From JBHOQS01 sp042408875 (GTDB taxonomy: Bacteria > Chloroflexota > UBA11872 > JBHOQS01): a stretch of DNA of 64,000 bases. The stretch lies in assembly GCA_042408875.1 (NCBI GenBank), contig JBHOQS010000025.1, forward strand, positions 62,001 through 126,000, read 5' to 3'. Below are positions 1-9,233 of the stretch, piece by piece. Made by a program: the position numbers and the translations under genes. Numbering within the stretch: the stretch's first letter is position 1; each line of letters opens with the position of its first letter. The notes under the pieces are model-generated. The model did not search any database, was not told the DNA's origin, and was given only the letters and a program-made list of their open reading frames with translations.

Positions 1-955
1 GTAGATCGATCGCAGAGATCGTGCTCCCGTCGGCGCGCTCGACCAGCCAGCGCAGGGTCGTGTCGCGCGACACCCGCCGCAGGGCAGACAAGGGATCGCG
101 CAGACAGACCGCCTCACCTACTACACCCTGCTCGACAAGATCCAGCACCAGGCAGGTCGTGCCCACTTTGAGTGCCAGCGCGTACTCGCTCATGTTCCCT
201 TCGCCGAACAGCAGGTGCAGCCGGCGCAGGTCATTGAACGAGGTACGCATGCTGCGCTTCGGATTGATGATCGCCCGGTTGAAGCGCACCCGCGGTGAGA
301 CAGTGTGCAGGATGTGGTCTGCCCGCTGGGAAAGCTGGTATGTCACCGTCGGGTCTGGCTCGACGGCGTAGACATCGGTCAGCCATACCTGGCCGGCGTC
401 CCGGCGCAGGAGGCCTGCCCAGCCAAAATCCGGGCGTCTGATGCGATGGCCGCCTACCCGTCCGGCGCCGGCGAAGATCTGGCGGGTGACCAGGAAGGGC
501 AGGAGGTAAGGGAGTTCCTCGCGAAAGAAGCGATCGCCCAACGCGACGAGGTAGTTTTCGTGGCATCCGAAGGTATGCCCGGCGAAGTGATCGACCGAGT
601 TATTGTGGAAGCTTACCGCGCCGGCAAGTCCCATCTCTTCGAGGGCGCGCTGCAGGATACGCTGTCCGGCCCGCTCATGGGCTACCAGCTCACGCAGGCT
701 GGAACACTCCGGCGTAGCATACTCCTCGTGGCTGCCGACCTCGTCTACATAGAGCCGCGCGCCATTGACCAGGAAGCCTCCACAACCGGCCGGCTCGAAG
801 GAGTAGTCGCGGGAATGGAGATCGATCAAGCCCAGACGGCCCTCAAGGAAAACGTGGTCCTTGACCGCCTCGACGATGTTCTCGGCGCGCCCAAGCGCCG
901 GGTCACGCACTAGACACCCGAACTCGGTTTCGATGCCGAACACGCGGGGCAGCAT
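1..955 (-). CDS. pafA: Pup/UBact ligase PafA (3' end cut by window edge)
   Basis: Carboxylate-amine ligase that joins the C-terminal Glu of the Pup-like modifier to substrate lysines, marking proteins for the proteasome. About 318 residues are visible. The start MLPRVFGIETEFG carries the GIETE catalytic/ATP-binding signature of the PafA/Dop fold; NGARLY, EYATPECSS, SFHNNS and EGNMSEYA follow as in the family. It begins 14 nt after prcA and is last in the operon, the place pafA holds in the actinobacterial order. It is shorter in the N-terminal loop than its paralogue at 3221-4831, which fits ligase here and depupylase there. The assignment of the two paralogues rests on position and loop length, not on assay-linked residues. 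Confidence 0.9.
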   Translation of the reverse strand, partial: MLPRVFGIETEFGCLVRDPALGRAENIVEAVKDHVFLEGRLGLIDLHSRDYSFEPAGCGGFLVNGARLYVDEVGSHEEYATPECSSLRELVAHERAGQRILQRALEEMGLAGAVSFHNNSVDHFAGHTFGCHENYLVALGDRFFREELPYLLPFLVTRQIFAGAGRVGGHRIRRPDFGWAGLLRRDAGQVWLTDVYAVEPDPTVTYQLSQRADHILHTVSPRVRFNRAIINPKRSMRTSFNDLRRLHLLFGEGNMSEYALALKVGTTCLVLDLVEQGVVGEAVCLRDPLSALRRVSRDTTLRWLVERADGSTISAIDL

Positions 956-969
956 ACACGCCCCCGTTG

Positions 970-1773
970 CTACCGCTCCATGCGGCGGTACGGCGCCATC
1001 AGCGGCTCAAGCTCCCGCACGCCCAGGAGGCGGAACTTGCTCTCGCGCTGGGTGTTCCGCTGCAAGATAGCCGCTTCGACGGTCCCCTCGGCCAGCGCCT
1101 GGCGCAGCGTGCGGTCAATGAACTCCTCGTCCCCTTCCTCGGCGCGCCGGCCCTCCGCATCCTCCTCGTCCTCCCCACGAGCAGCGGGCTCGTCGCGGCT
1201 GCCCAGCGCCCAGATGCGCAGCGCATGCTCCAACGCTGCCTGGAGGCTCAGCGAGTCTCCCTCAAGGGTCTCGAGCTGGCGACGCATCAGCTCCTCACCG
1301 TAGCGACTGCCGGCGATAGCGCCGTAGCCGTAGGTGACGGTGAACTCCCCATCGTAGTTGAGGACGTAGTAGGCATCTGCCCCCGGCGCTCGCCCAAGCT
1401 CGGCGAAGATGCCCCGCAGCACGAAGGGGGCAGTAAATGTGTCGCCGAAGGACCGCTTGAGCGGCGGGGAGAGCGCGAAGCCGACCAGCCGCTGAGCCGA
1501 CACGTCGTCTGGGCTGCGCTGGTACCCCTCCTGATGGCAGAAGTCGATTGCAGCAATGCGGAAGGTCTCGATATCGCCTTGATGCCCGATCGCGGAGAAC
1601 ATCAGGCGATCATAGATCTCGTAGATCTTGCGCTGTGATCGCCGCACCGACAGCAGAAGCGCCCCATCGCGGTACGACAGGCCAACTACTGGGCTGCCGG
1701 CACGCAGCCGCTCTTCGACGTACTCCGCGCGATGCCTGATTGCCTCGTTAAAGTCATACGGCGTATACACCAT
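970..1773 (-). CDS. prcA: 20S proteasome alpha subunit
   Basis: Forms the outer, gating rings of the 20S core in the cytoplasm; alpha subunits are non-catalytic. The 267-residue product has the N-terminal gate helix region (MVYTPYDFNEAIRHRAEYVE) and the fold segments SPVVGLSYRDGALLL and IYEIYDRLMFSAIGHQGD typical of bacterial PrcA. Near residue 205 is a strongly acidic insertion rich in Glu/Asp, then a basic C-terminus. Lies 81 nt downstream of prcB and 14 nt upstream of pafA, so the operon is very likely co-transcribed. The ATG at 1773 has a purine-rich GAGAGAGGG about 12 nt upstream. Confidence 0.92.
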   Translation of the reverse strand: MVYTPYDFNEAIRHRAEYVEERLRAGSPVVGLSYRDGALLLSVRRSQRKIYEIYDRLMFSAIGHQGDIETFRIAAIDFCHQEGYQRSPDDVSAQRLVGFALSPPLKRSFGDTFTAPFVLRGIFAELGRAPGADAYYVLNYDGEFTVTYGYGAIAGSRYGEELMRRQLETLEGDSLSLQAALEHALRIWALGSRDEPAARGEDEEDAEGRRAEEGDEEFIDRTLRQALAEGTVEAAILQRNTQRESKFRLLGVRELEPLMAPYRRMER

Positions 1774-1854
1774 CGGGTTGTACTACCCTCTCTCCAGCAC
1801 CCCGCTTACACCACGCGCTTTTGTATCCAGCCAAACGTGTACCAGCACCGCGCG

Positions 1855-2733
1855 TTACCGCACCGTGACCGGGCCTGCACCGATGCGCTGGAGTGTTTCG
1901 CGCAGCTTCTCCTCTGGCACGTCCTGAATGCCCTCGGCGTCGATGAACTTCGCCAGTGGCAGATGCTTGTACGAGCCGCCGGTTGCCGTATCGAGCTCCG
2001 CGGCGATCTCCAAGAGCAAGAGCGCCTCGTACAAGGCGTCATCAAAGGACATTTCGTGGAACGGTCCCTTGGTGCGCATGATGTACTCGAAGCAGCCGCG
2101 GATGCGCTCGGACCCGCTGCCCGCTGCGCCATACTCCGCCGTCTCGAAGCGGGCACCCATGCCATCGTAGAAGAAAATACGACCTTCGTTGCGATCGAGG
2201 TCGAACGTAGACAGCACCGGAATGAACGCCCCAATGCCGTTGATGAGGTTCGGCACGTTCGCCGCGATGACCCGTGCCAGCTCCGAGAGCTTGCCGTCCA
2301 AGCTCATACGCTGGAGCTGCGAGCGCTCGAAGTACTTGAAGGCGTGGCGCAGATACCGCACGACCTCGATCGCCTTGGCGTAGGAGCCCGAGATAGCGAT
2401 GAGAGTGTAGTCGTCCAGCGCCAGCACCTTCTCGGCACGATCATACATCACCGCGAACGCGGCCGTGGCACGGCGGTCACCCACGTTGAGCACGCCACCT
2501 TTGTACTTGAGGGCAATGACCGTGGTGCCGTGCGTGTCCACCGCCGAGGCGGCCGGGCCTGGCGGCACCGGGACGACCTGCGGGATCGACGGCGCGAACC
2601 GCGGCGGGAACCACGCTTCGCGGTCCCCCCTCCCGGGGCCGGCGTGGTCAGACAGGCTCTCTCTTGCAGGTAAGATCTCTATCCCAGAACGCTGGAGTAG
2701 ACGCGCGAAATCCCCACAAGCGTTTCCAAACAT
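1855..2733 (-). CDS. prcB: 20S proteasome beta subunit (Thr protease) with propeptide
   Basis: Catalytic subunit of the inner rings; an N-terminal threonine nucleophile is exposed by autocleavage. The 292-residue product carries a propeptide of about 69 residues, then the junction DTHG/TTVIALKYKGGV and GDRRAT, so mature Thr1 is residue 70. The Asp of GDRR and Lys of LKYKGG match the usual active-site segment. The propeptide is proline-rich (PQVVPVPPGP) without obvious conserved motifs, as in other PrcB proteins. It follows UBact after 253 non-coding nt, the widest gap in the operon, so a separate promoter or processing site is possible there. Confidence 0.93.
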   Translation of the reverse strand: MFGNACGDFARLLQRSGIEILPARESLSDHAGPGRGDREAWFPPRFAPSIPQVVPVPPGPAASAVDTHGTTVIALKYKGGVLNVGDRRATAAFAVMYDRAEKVLALDDYTLIAISGSYAKAIEVVRYLRHAFKYFERSQLQRMSLDGKLSELARVIAANVPNLINGIGAFIPVLSTFDLDRNEGRIFFYDGMGARFETAEYGAAGSGSERIRGCFEYIMRTKGPFHEMSFDDALYEALLLLEIAAELDTATGGSYKHLPLAKFIDAEGIQDVPEEKLRETLQRIGAGPVTVR

Positions 2734-2916
2734 GCGTTGTCTTTCTACTACCTACTGCTACCTTACTGCACACCCGCGCCCGGCCTCCCCTGTTGGCCAG
2801 GAGAGCACACGGTAACGCAAGGCGCCAGGGCGGTGCCATACCTTTCCTGCCGGCGGGCCTCGATCGTCATGCCTCGCCTGACCAGCCTGGTAAGCGAGCT
2901 ACGCGATCAGGCCACG

Positions 2917-2934
2917 CCGGCGCGCCAGCGCCGG
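2917..2934 (-). terminator. small GC hairpin between UBact and prcB
   Basis: Perfect 7-bp arms (CCGGCGC/GCGCCGG) with a 4-nt loop, in the 253-nt gap after the UBact stop. No U-run follows in the minus direction, so it may be a processing or attenuation structure that lets modifier and core be expressed at different levels. This is seen in sequence only; the role is inferred. Confidence 0.3.
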
Positions 2935-2986
2935 CCTGTGCCTCGCCGGTAGCAGGGAAGGCTGGGAAGAGAACCGCTATCGTCCC

Positions 2987-3172
2987 CTACTCACCACTGC
3001 GCTGGCGGTAGCGGCGCGCCGTCTCTGGATCGACGCGGCGCATACGCCGCAGCAGTTCCTTCGTATCCGGCCGGCTCACATCCGGCCGGGTCGGCCCACC
3101 TTCGTCGCCCGGCTTGGTGATCGGGTCTTGCGGCAGCGGCCGGCGCAGACGCTCCTCCATCTTCACAATCAT
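2987..3172 (-). CDS. ubact: UBact/Pup-type ubiquitin-like modifier ending in Glu
   Basis: Small unstructured protein tag conjugated by PafA and removed by Dop. The product has 61 residues; its C-terminal half has PDVSRPDT, LLRRMRRVDP and RRYRQRSGE. These match the UBact family of non-actinobacterial modifiers as I remember it, and differ from Mycobacterium Pup, which ends GGQ after an acidic helix. The terminal residue is already Glu, so no deamidation should be needed before ligation. I chose the ATG at 3172 (MIVKMEERL) because AGGAGG lies 10 nt upstream; the frame is open to an ATG at 3208, which would add 12 residues. Lies 48 nt after dop and before prcB. Confidence 0.9.
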   Translation of the reverse strand: MIVKMEERLRRPLPQDPITKPGDEGGPTRPDVSRPDTKELLRRMRRVDPETARRYRQRSGE

Positions 3173-3220
3173 CTCGACCTTGCCTCCTCCCATCAGACTG
3201 GGCATCACACCAACAGAGCC

Positions 3221-4831
3221 TTATTGGACGGCGCTCCGAAGTCGCTTGCGCTCCTCCCGCAGGATGTGCAAGAACTCGTCCAGGTCGCCGGCCCCGGCCA
3301 AGCGCTGGTTGAGCCCGGCGATCTCGCCGTCTACGAGCCTGGAGAGATCGATCGTGGCAGTGTGTCCGTCACGCTCCAGGCTGATCCGGCTCCATCCTAC
3401 CAGGCAGATCGCCTCGTGGAAGCGCTCCACACACAGGCCACGCACAAAAGCGCGCGTCGAGGCCGGCGGATGGAGCATAGCCGCCTGGATCTCGGCCTCG
3501 GTCACGATCCGGCGCACCTGGCCAGCCTGCTCCAGCCCATAGTACAGCCCGCGCTCCGGGTCGACGTTGTGGTATTCCAGGTCCAGTGCGAGCATCACTG
3601 GGTCGTCCCAGTGAACGCCTTCCTCGCGCTGATACGTCTCCAGGAGCAGGCGTTTAGCAACCCAGTCCAGGCGATCGGCCAGTTCCAGCGGGTCCCGCCC
3701 CAGCGCTTCTAGCGTAGCAGCCCATTCAACAAGTGTCCAGTCAGCATCCGGGCTCAGTCCGGCCAGCGTGCGCCGGGCAGCGTCCAGATAGGCATACTGG
3801 ATGTCTAACGCCGTGGTCTTGCGCCCATCCTCTAGCTCGACCACCCAGCGCTGCGACGGATCACGCGAGATCGCCTTGATAGCCTCGACCGGGTTGCGCA
3901 GGCGCAGGTCCGGCAGCCACCCATCTTCAGCCAGCGCCAGCACGAGCGCGGTAGCCCCGACCCGCAAGGCCGTAGCGTACTCCGACATGTTCGCATCGCC
4001 AACGATCACATGAAAGCGCCGGTACAGCCGCGGGTCAGCGTGCGGCTCATCACGGGTATTGATGATCGGCCGGCGGTAGAGCGTCTCCACGCTCGCTAGC
4101 TCGGTGACGTAGTCCGCCCGCTGGGAGAGCTGGTAGACCATCCCGGCGAAGGCGCTGCTGTCCTGTTCGATCCCCACCTTGCCGGCCCCGGCATAGATCT
4201 GCCGGGTCACCAGGAACGGTGTGAGCACCTGGATCAGGCGCTCGAACGGCACGTCGCGGCGCACCAGGTAGTCCTCATGGCAACCGTAGGAGATGCCGTG
4301 ATAATCGGTGTTGTTCTTGTAGATCGCAAAGCTGCCGCCAGCCTGCTCCGCATAGAGCCTGGCGCACTCCAGCACGATGCGTTCACCGGCTTTATCGTGC
4401 GCCACGAGTTCGCGCAGCGTGGAGCACTCGGGCGTCGAGTACTCCGGATGGCCGTGGTCGTTGTACAGCCGCGCGCCATTGGCGAGCACATGATCGGCGC
4501 GCACCTGGTCCGGCGGCATCTGCGGCTCGCCGGGCTTCTCCCATTTCGCATCTTCAGGATTCGGCGTCAGGTGTGCCACCCGGAAGCCGCGTGCGTCGGC
4601 GCGGGGGTCTTCGCGCCGGTAATCCCAGCGCCCGGCCCAGACCCGCGGGTAGGCATTCACGCAGGCCGTCGCCTCGCGGATGAGGTCGCCCGGATCCCGC
4701 CCCTCGATATGGAAGCCGTACTCGGTCTCGATGCCGAAGATGCGCGAGACCAGGTGTCCCGGCGGGAGCGTCGGGATCGGGCTCTGGAGCTGCTCCGCCT
4801 GTGGGGAGCCAGACTGCTGAGCGCTAGTCAT
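3221..4831 (-). CDS. dop: Depupylase/deamidase Dop
   Basis: Hydrolyses the isopeptide bond between modifier and substrate lysine, and in actinobacteria also deamidates Pup-Gln. The 536-residue product is a PafA paralogue with FGIETEYGFH at residues 32-41, NGARLYNDHGHPEYSTPE, YKNNTDYHGISYGCHEDYL and GDANMSEYATAL. The longer N-terminal insertion before the NGARLY segment (NPEDAKWEKPGEPQMPPDQ and flanks) is where Dop proteins differ from PafA. Because the modifier here ends in Glu, its likely job is depupylation only. Sits between arc and the modifier gene, as dop does in Mycobacterium. Confidence 0.9.
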   Translation of the reverse strand: MTSAQQSGSPQAEQLQSPIPTLPPGHLVSRIFGIETEYGFHIEGRDPGDLIREATACVNAYPRVWAGRWDYRREDPRADARGFRVAHLTPNPEDAKWEKPGEPQMPPDQVRADHVLANGARLYNDHGHPEYSTPECSTLRELVAHDKAGERIVLECARLYAEQAGGSFAIYKNNTDYHGISYGCHEDYLVRRDVPFERLIQVLTPFLVTRQIYAGAGKVGIEQDSSAFAGMVYQLSQRADYVTELASVETLYRRPIINTRDEPHADPRLYRRFHVIVGDANMSEYATALRVGATALVLALAEDGWLPDLRLRNPVEAIKAISRDPSQRWVVELEDGRKTTALDIQYAYLDAARRTLAGLSPDADWTLVEWAATLEALGRDPLELADRLDWVAKRLLLETYQREEGVHWDDPVMLALDLEYHNVDPERGLYYGLEQAGQVRRIVTEAEIQAAMLHPPASTRAFVRGLCVERFHEAICLVGWSRISLERDGHTATIDLSRLVDGEIAGLNQRLAGAGDLDEFLHILREERKRLRSAVQ

Positions 4832-4924
4832 CGCGGATCACAGACCTCACCCCCGGCCCCTCCGCAGCAGCACGTGCAAGAAGGCCGGCCCGCCGCCTGC
4901 GGGCAGGGAGGAGCCGGGGCAGAG

Positions 4925-6679
4925 TTAGATGACACTTCGCCGCGACGCCGCAGCGGCGGCCAGGCGCTCCGGCCGGATCGGCCGCACGTTAACGACCTCC
5001 TCCGGCTCGTAGTCGAGCAACTTCAGCCAGTCCTCCATGGCGTCGCTCTTGGGGAAGATCTCGTTCTCTTTGTACTCCAGCCGGATCGCCCGCTCCAGGT
5101 CCTCGATGGAGAGCCCTTCGTCGAGCGAGTTCCGCTCGATTGAGCGCTTGATGGCGAAGTCCTTCGCTCGCTCGACGACCGACTTGATCAGCGCACCGGA
5201 CACGAGATCACGCCAGTGCAGGATCTCTGTCCCGCCGTTGCGCATGTACACCTCGAGGAAGCGGGTATCCTCGTCGCGGCGCCACATGTAGGTGAGCGCC
5301 CGCTCGATCAGCTCCTCGCGGGCGGCCCGCTCATCACCGCCATGCTTTGCCACCAGCGCCGGATCGACCGGCACCCGCTCGTTCAGGTAGATGCGGAAGA
5401 TATCGCGCGAGGCACGGCGGTCAGGCCGGCCCACCTTCACCTTCCGGTCGATGCGCTCCGGCCGCAGGATCGCCGGGTCGATGTAGTCTGGACGGTTCGA
5501 GGTGAGCATCACCACTACGTTGTGCAGCGACACCAGGCCGTCCATCTCCGCGGCGAACTGCGGCACGACCGTGTTCGCGATGTTCAGCCAGCGACCTGAT
5601 GAGCGCACGCGCAGGATGCTCTCCGCCTCGTCGATGAAGATGAAGACCAGGTAGCCCTCTTTGGCCTTCTCACGCGCCTGGGCGAAGATCTCGCGCACCA
5701 TGCGCTCGGACTCACCCAGCCACATATTCAGGATCTTCGGGCCGCTGATGTACATGAAGTACTCCTTCACGTCGCGGCCCATCCGCTTCTTGTACTCCTG
5801 GGTGAGGTTGTAGGCAGTGGCCTTCCCGATGAGCGTCTTGCCACAGCCCGGCGGGCCGTAGAGCAGAATGCCCTTGAGCGGCCGCTTCTCGAAGCGCTCG
5901 AACAGCTCCGGGTGCAGCAGCGGCAGCTCGATGGCATCACGGATGACCTGGATAGCCTCCTCCTGGCCGCCGATGGCGCTCCAGGGGATCTCGGGCACCT
6001 CCTCCAGGTAGTAGTCGCGCACTTCCTTCTGGGCAAAGTGCTCCAGCGCGACCTTCATGTTCGGCTCCAGGCGCACTTCGTCGCCGGGCTTGAGCACCGC
6101 GCCTTCCAGGTCGCTACAGCGCAAGATCACCCGCCCGGAGAGGCCCTGCGGATCGGTGGACACACGCAGGCGGCCATCAGGCAGGACCTCGCTGATCTTC
6201 ACAATCGGCCCGGTGGGATGGTAGCCCAGGTCACCGATGACGGCGAAGGCCTCATTGACCTTCACCCGCGTCCCGATCTTGAAGTTCTGCTCCTTGAGCT
6301 TCGGATCGACGTTGGAATAGTATTCGCTCTCGCCGACTGCGACGAGGGCGATGCCCTCGTCCGGCTTGCCCAGGTAGGTGGCAATTCGGTTCGCTGGCGA
6401 CGTCAGCTTCTCGTACGCCTCTTCATACTCGGCCAGCGCTTCCATCGCCTCCTGGAACTGCCGCTCGTCTACCTCGAGCTGGTGGCGCAGCAGTAGGAGG
6501 TACTGCATCAGGCGCCCGTCTTTGATATCGAAGCGGTTGAGGATCTCGTCCAGCAGTGCCGAGGCCTTGAGCTGGGTCTCCGGAAAGACGCGCTCTTGGA
6601 ACCGCTCGCGCTCGGGTTCTCGATTGCTGCGCCGGTTGCGCTCCAGATCGCGTCCACCATTGCGGGAATCGCGGCTCAT
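4925..6679 (-). CDS. arc: Proteasome-associated AAA ATPase ARC/Mpa
   Basis: Hexameric unfoldase that captures tagged proteins and threads them into the 20S core. The 584 residues comprise a charged N-terminus, a coiled-coil region (about 60-95), an OB-type interdomain (about 105-215), and one AAA module with Walker A GPPGCGKT (275-282), Walker B FIFIDE (346-351) and sensor TSNRPD near 393. The C-terminus is SRRSVI and lacks the penultimate-Tyr GQYL-like tail by which Mpa docks on the 20S core. First gene of the minus-strand operon; dop follows after 93 nt. The ATG at 6679 is preceded by a GAGGGAAG ribosome-binding site. Confidence 0.93.
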   Translation of the reverse strand: MSRDSRNGGRDLERNRRSNREPERERFQERVFPETQLKASALLDEILNRFDIKDGRLMQYLLLLRHQLEVDERQFQEAMEALAEYEEAYEKLTSPANRIATYLGKPDEGIALVAVGESEYYSNVDPKLKEQNFKIGTRVKVNEAFAVIGDLGYHPTGPIVKISEVLPDGRLRVSTDPQGLSGRVILRCSDLEGAVLKPGDEVRLEPNMKVALEHFAQKEVRDYYLEEVPEIPWSAIGGQEEAIQVIRDAIELPLLHPELFERFEKRPLKGILLYGPPGCGKTLIGKATAYNLTQEYKKRMGRDVKEYFMYISGPKILNMWLGESERMVREIFAQAREKAKEGYLVFIFIDEAESILRVRSSGRWLNIANTVVPQFAAEMDGLVSLHNVVVMLTSNRPDYIDPAILRPERIDRKVKVGRPDRRASRDIFRIYLNERVPVDPALVAKHGGDERAAREELIERALTYMWRRDEDTRFLEVYMRNGGTEILHWRDLVSGALIKSVVERAKDFAIKRSIERNSLDEGLSIEDLERAIRLEYKENEIFPKSDAMEDWLKLLDYEPEEVVNVRPIRPERLAAAAASRRSVI

Positions 6680-6823
6680 GCTTCCCTCTCGTTACGCTAC
6701 AGACCCCACCGAGACAGGCGGCGCGTACAGCTGTAGCGCCGCAGCTACGCTAATGAGTATACCCCGTGGACGCGACAGGCGCCACGCCCGACAGCCTACC
6801 CATCCGGCTAGCCTCGCCGGCGC

Positions 6824-6853
6824 TTGCATTCGCGGCATCGGCTCAGGTATCCT
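6824..6853 (+). promoter_or_regulatory. Putative sigma-70 promoter of the 6894 gene
   Basis: TTGCAT (6824-6829) and TATCCT (6848-6853) are separated by 18 nt and end 40 nt before the ATG at 6894. A TATACT on the other strand at 6756-6761 may be the -10 for arc, but I see no matching -35. The promoter is inferred from spacing only. Confidence 0.4.
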
Positions 6854-6893
6854 AGCCAACCGCGGGACCCAAACACCACCGGAGCATACCACG

Positions 6894-7832
6894 ATGGACA
6901 GACACTGGAACGCCTACATGCACGTGGGTATCGTGCACTTCATGCTCTGGCCGCAGGTACAGGGCGGCACTGGCCCGATCCTGGAGACCGCCGCGCAGAT
7001 CGCACAGGACCCCTTCTTCAATGTCCTGGAGGTCACGCGGGTCGAAGATCCGGAAACACGCCGCAAACTGCGCGAGCTTATGGACGCAGCACATATGGAG
7101 CTCGGCTTCGGCGCTCAGCCTGGCCTGCTCCGCAACCGCCTCAACCTTGCCGATCTCGACGAGGACGGCCGCCGGCGCGCGGTGGACGAGGTGAAAGGCG
7201 CCATCGACCAGGCCTACGAGCTGGGCTGTCGCCTGCTCGCGTTCATGGATGGCCCGCAGTCCTACCCTGGCCCTGAGAAGGCTGGCGCGGCCACAGACCA
7301 GCTCGTCAGATCGATCGTCGAACTGTGCCGCTATGCGTCTGATCGGGGGAAGGAGTACGAGCTAGCGCTCTCCCTGGAGACCTTCGACCGCGAGGTGGAA
7401 AAGAAGTCGCTGATCGGCCCCACTAGAGAAGCTGTGGAGCTCGCACGTCGCGTGCGCGAACAGGTCTCCAACTTCGGACTGACCCTCGATCTATCGCACC
7501 TGCCCCTGCTGGGCGAGGCGCCGGAGGAGGCGCTGACGCTGGCCAGGGACTTCCTCATCCACGCGCATGCCGGCAACTGCGCCATGCGCGACCGCGGCCA
7601 TCCGGCCTACGGAGACCAGCACCCCCGCTTCGGCGTGCTGGGCGGAGAAAACGACGTGGCGGAGCTGGCCACCTACCTGCGGGCGTTGCTGAAGAGTGGC
7701 TTTTTCGACAAGCGGCTGCCCACGAAACGGCCGGTGCTCACGTTCGAGGTCAAGCCGATGCCGGGCGAGAGCGCCGAAGTCATCATCGCTAATACGAAGC
7801 GTACCTTCATCGAGGCGTGGGCGCTGGTCTGA
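6894..7832 (+). CDS. Sugar phosphate isomerase/epimerase-like TIM-barrel protein
   Basis: Xylose-isomerase-like (AP endonuclease 2 superfamily) TIM barrel of 312 residues, cytoplasmic. Metal-ligand positions of the family are visible: LSLETFDREV (Glu), LTLDLSHLPL (Asp/His), FLIHAHAGNC (His) and TFEVKPMPG (Glu). The substrate cannot be read from sequence; a sugar or polyol epimerisation is likely. I placed the start at ATG 6894 (MDRHWNAYMHVGIVHFM) because homologous barrels begin here; the upstream open frame overlaps the arc promoter region. Divergent from arc, 172 nt before a dehydrogenase on the same strand. Confidence 0.8.
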   Translation: MDRHWNAYMHVGIVHFMLWPQVQGGTGPILETAAQIAQDPFFNVLEVTRVEDPETRRKLRELMDAAHMELGFGAQPGLLRNRLNLADLDEDGRRRAVDEVKGAIDQAYELGCRLLAFMDGPQSYPGPEKAGAATDQLVRSIVELCRYASDRGKEYELALSLETFDREVEKKSLIGPTREAVELARRVREQVSNFGLTLDLSHLPLLGEAPEEALTLARDFLIHAHAGNCAMRDRGHPAYGDQHPRFGVLGGENDVAELATYLRALLKSGFFDKRLPTKRPVLTFEVKPMPGESAEVIIANTKRTFIEAWALV

Positions 7833-8004
7833 GCGGCTCTACCGTGCGAGCAGGGCCAGGCGCATCGTGCGAAGCCATCTGCGCCTTACGCGCATGGCAA
7901 TGGCTACCGCCATCATCCGGGCGTGGGCTGGGGTATGCGAGAGCATTCACGAAGAAGTACTTGGCAAAGGCACATCTTGAGACACGACAGAGGAGACAGG
8001 GCAG

Positions 8005-8997
8005 ATGCCAGAGAAACCTCGGGTCTACGTTACCCGTCGCATCCCGGAGATCGGGATTAACCTCCTGCGTGAGCATTTCGACGTGCGGGTCTGGGATAGT
8101 GACGACGTAGTACCGCGCGAGGTGCTGCTGGAGGAGCTGAAAGAGGCCGACGGTGTGCTGGCGCTGCTGACCGAGCGCTTCGACGGGCCCACTATGGATG
8201 CGGCCCCGAAGCTCAAGGTGATCGCCAACATGGCCGTTGGCTTCGATAACATCGACGTCGCCGCAGCCACCGAGCGCGGGATCGTGGTGTGCAACACGCC
8301 CGGCGTGCTCACCGACACGACGGCCGACTTCGCCTGGACGCTGCTGATGGCTGCGGCGCGCCGCGTGGTCGAGGGCTATAAGTACGTCCAGGAGGGCAAG
8401 TGGAAGACGTGGGGGCCGCTGCTGCTGCTCGGCCAGGACGTGCACCACGCTACCCTGGGCTTGATCGGTCTAGGCCGCATTGGCAGCGCCGTGGCCCAGC
8501 GCGCCAAGGGGTTCTCCATGCGCGTGCTGTATTACGATGCCATCCGCCGGCAGGACCTGGAGCAGAGCCTGGGCATCGAGTATGCACCGATGGAGCAGGT
8601 GCTGCGCGAGGCTGACTTCGTCAGCCTACACGTCCCGCTGACGCCGGAGACGCGGCACCTGATCAACGCCGAGCGGCTGCGCATGATGAAGAAGACGGCG
8701 GTGTTGGTCAACACGTCCCGCGGCCCGGTAGTGGACCAGAAGGCGCTCTACGAAGCCCTGCGCGACGGCGTGATCTGGGCTGCCGCGCTCGACGTGACCG
8801 ATCCTGAGCCAATTCCGATGGACGACCCGCTCCTCAAGCTGGACAACTGCCTGATCGTGCCGCACATCGCCAGCGCCAGCTTCAAGACGCGGGACGCTAT
8901 GGCTGCCCTGGCTGCGCGCAACATCATCGCCGTGCTGAGCGGCCAGCCGCCAGAGACCCCGGTCAATCCTGAGGTGTGGGAGCGCCGCAGGAAGTAG
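8005..8997 (+). CDS. D-isomer-specific 2-hydroxyacid dehydrogenase (glyoxylate/hydroxypyruvate reductase type)
   Basis: NAD(P)-dependent reduction of a 2-oxoacid such as glyoxylate or hydroxypyruvate. The 330 residues include the catalytic-domain [10 protein letters not shown], the nucleotide-binding [22 protein letters not shown] with the substrate Arg, DVTDPEPIP with the Glu, and PHIASAS with the catalytic His. Overall it is closest in layout to GyaR/GhrB enzymes. RBS AGGAGACAGGGCAG lies just before the ATG. An 11-bp hairpin follows the stop. Specificity among glyoxylate, hydroxypyruvate and 2-ketogluconate is not resolved. Confidence 0.9.
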   Translation: MPEKPRVYVTRRIPEIGINLLREHFDVRVWDSDDVVPREVLLEELKEADGVLALLTERFDGPTMDAAPKLKVIANMAVGFDNIDVAAATERGIVVCNTPGVLTDTTADFAWTLLMAAARRVVEGYKYVQEGKWKTWGPLLLLGQDVHHATLGLIGLGRIGSAVAQRAKGFSMRVLYYDAIRRQDLEQSLGIEYAPMEQVLREADFVSLHVPLTPETRHLINAERLRMMKKTAVLVNTSRGPVVDQKALYEALRDGVIWAAALDVTDPEPIPMDDPLLKLDNCLIVPHIASASFKTRDAMAALAARNIIAVLSGQPPETPVNPEVWERRRK

Positions 8998-9010
8998 CGG
9001 GAGGGGAAAA

Positions 9011-9052
9011 GCGCCGAGGGCTCGGCAGATGGTGCCGCTCCGCCCTCGGCGC
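9011..9052 (+). terminator. Hairpin after the 2-hydroxyacid dehydrogenase
   Basis: Perfect 11-bp arms (GCGCCGAGGGC/GCCCTCGGCGC) around a 20-nt loop, beginning 13 nt after the stop at 8997. No strong T-run follows. Likely a transcription end. Confidence 0.5.
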
Positions 9053-9142
9053 GTCGCCTGATGCCCCTCTACGCCGTAGCAGCTTCGGCGCGCAGAGGAT
9101 GGTGCCCTGAGAGGTTCCTGTCCCGGTCGCAGCATCCCGCCA

Positions 9143-9192
9143 TCCGCAGGTGCGCGCCCGGTGGCGTCGCGCTGTCGGCGTGCACCTGCGGA
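9143..9192 (-). terminator. Inverted repeat downstream of recA
   Basis: Perfect 11-bp arms (TCCGCAGGTGC/GCACCTGCGGA) 28 nt apart, about 40 nt beyond the recA stop. Candidate recA terminator or 3' stabilising stem. Confidence 0.4.
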
Positions 9193-9233
9193 GCACTCTC
9201 GCACGCGTGTGCAAGACGGGTCGGCACTGCCCA

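Noticed and set aside
6378..7832. 484-codon open frame suggesting a much longer isomerase
   Set aside because: The first ~170 codons overlap arc antisense and the promoter gap and are Arg/Ser-rich; family homology begins at 6894.
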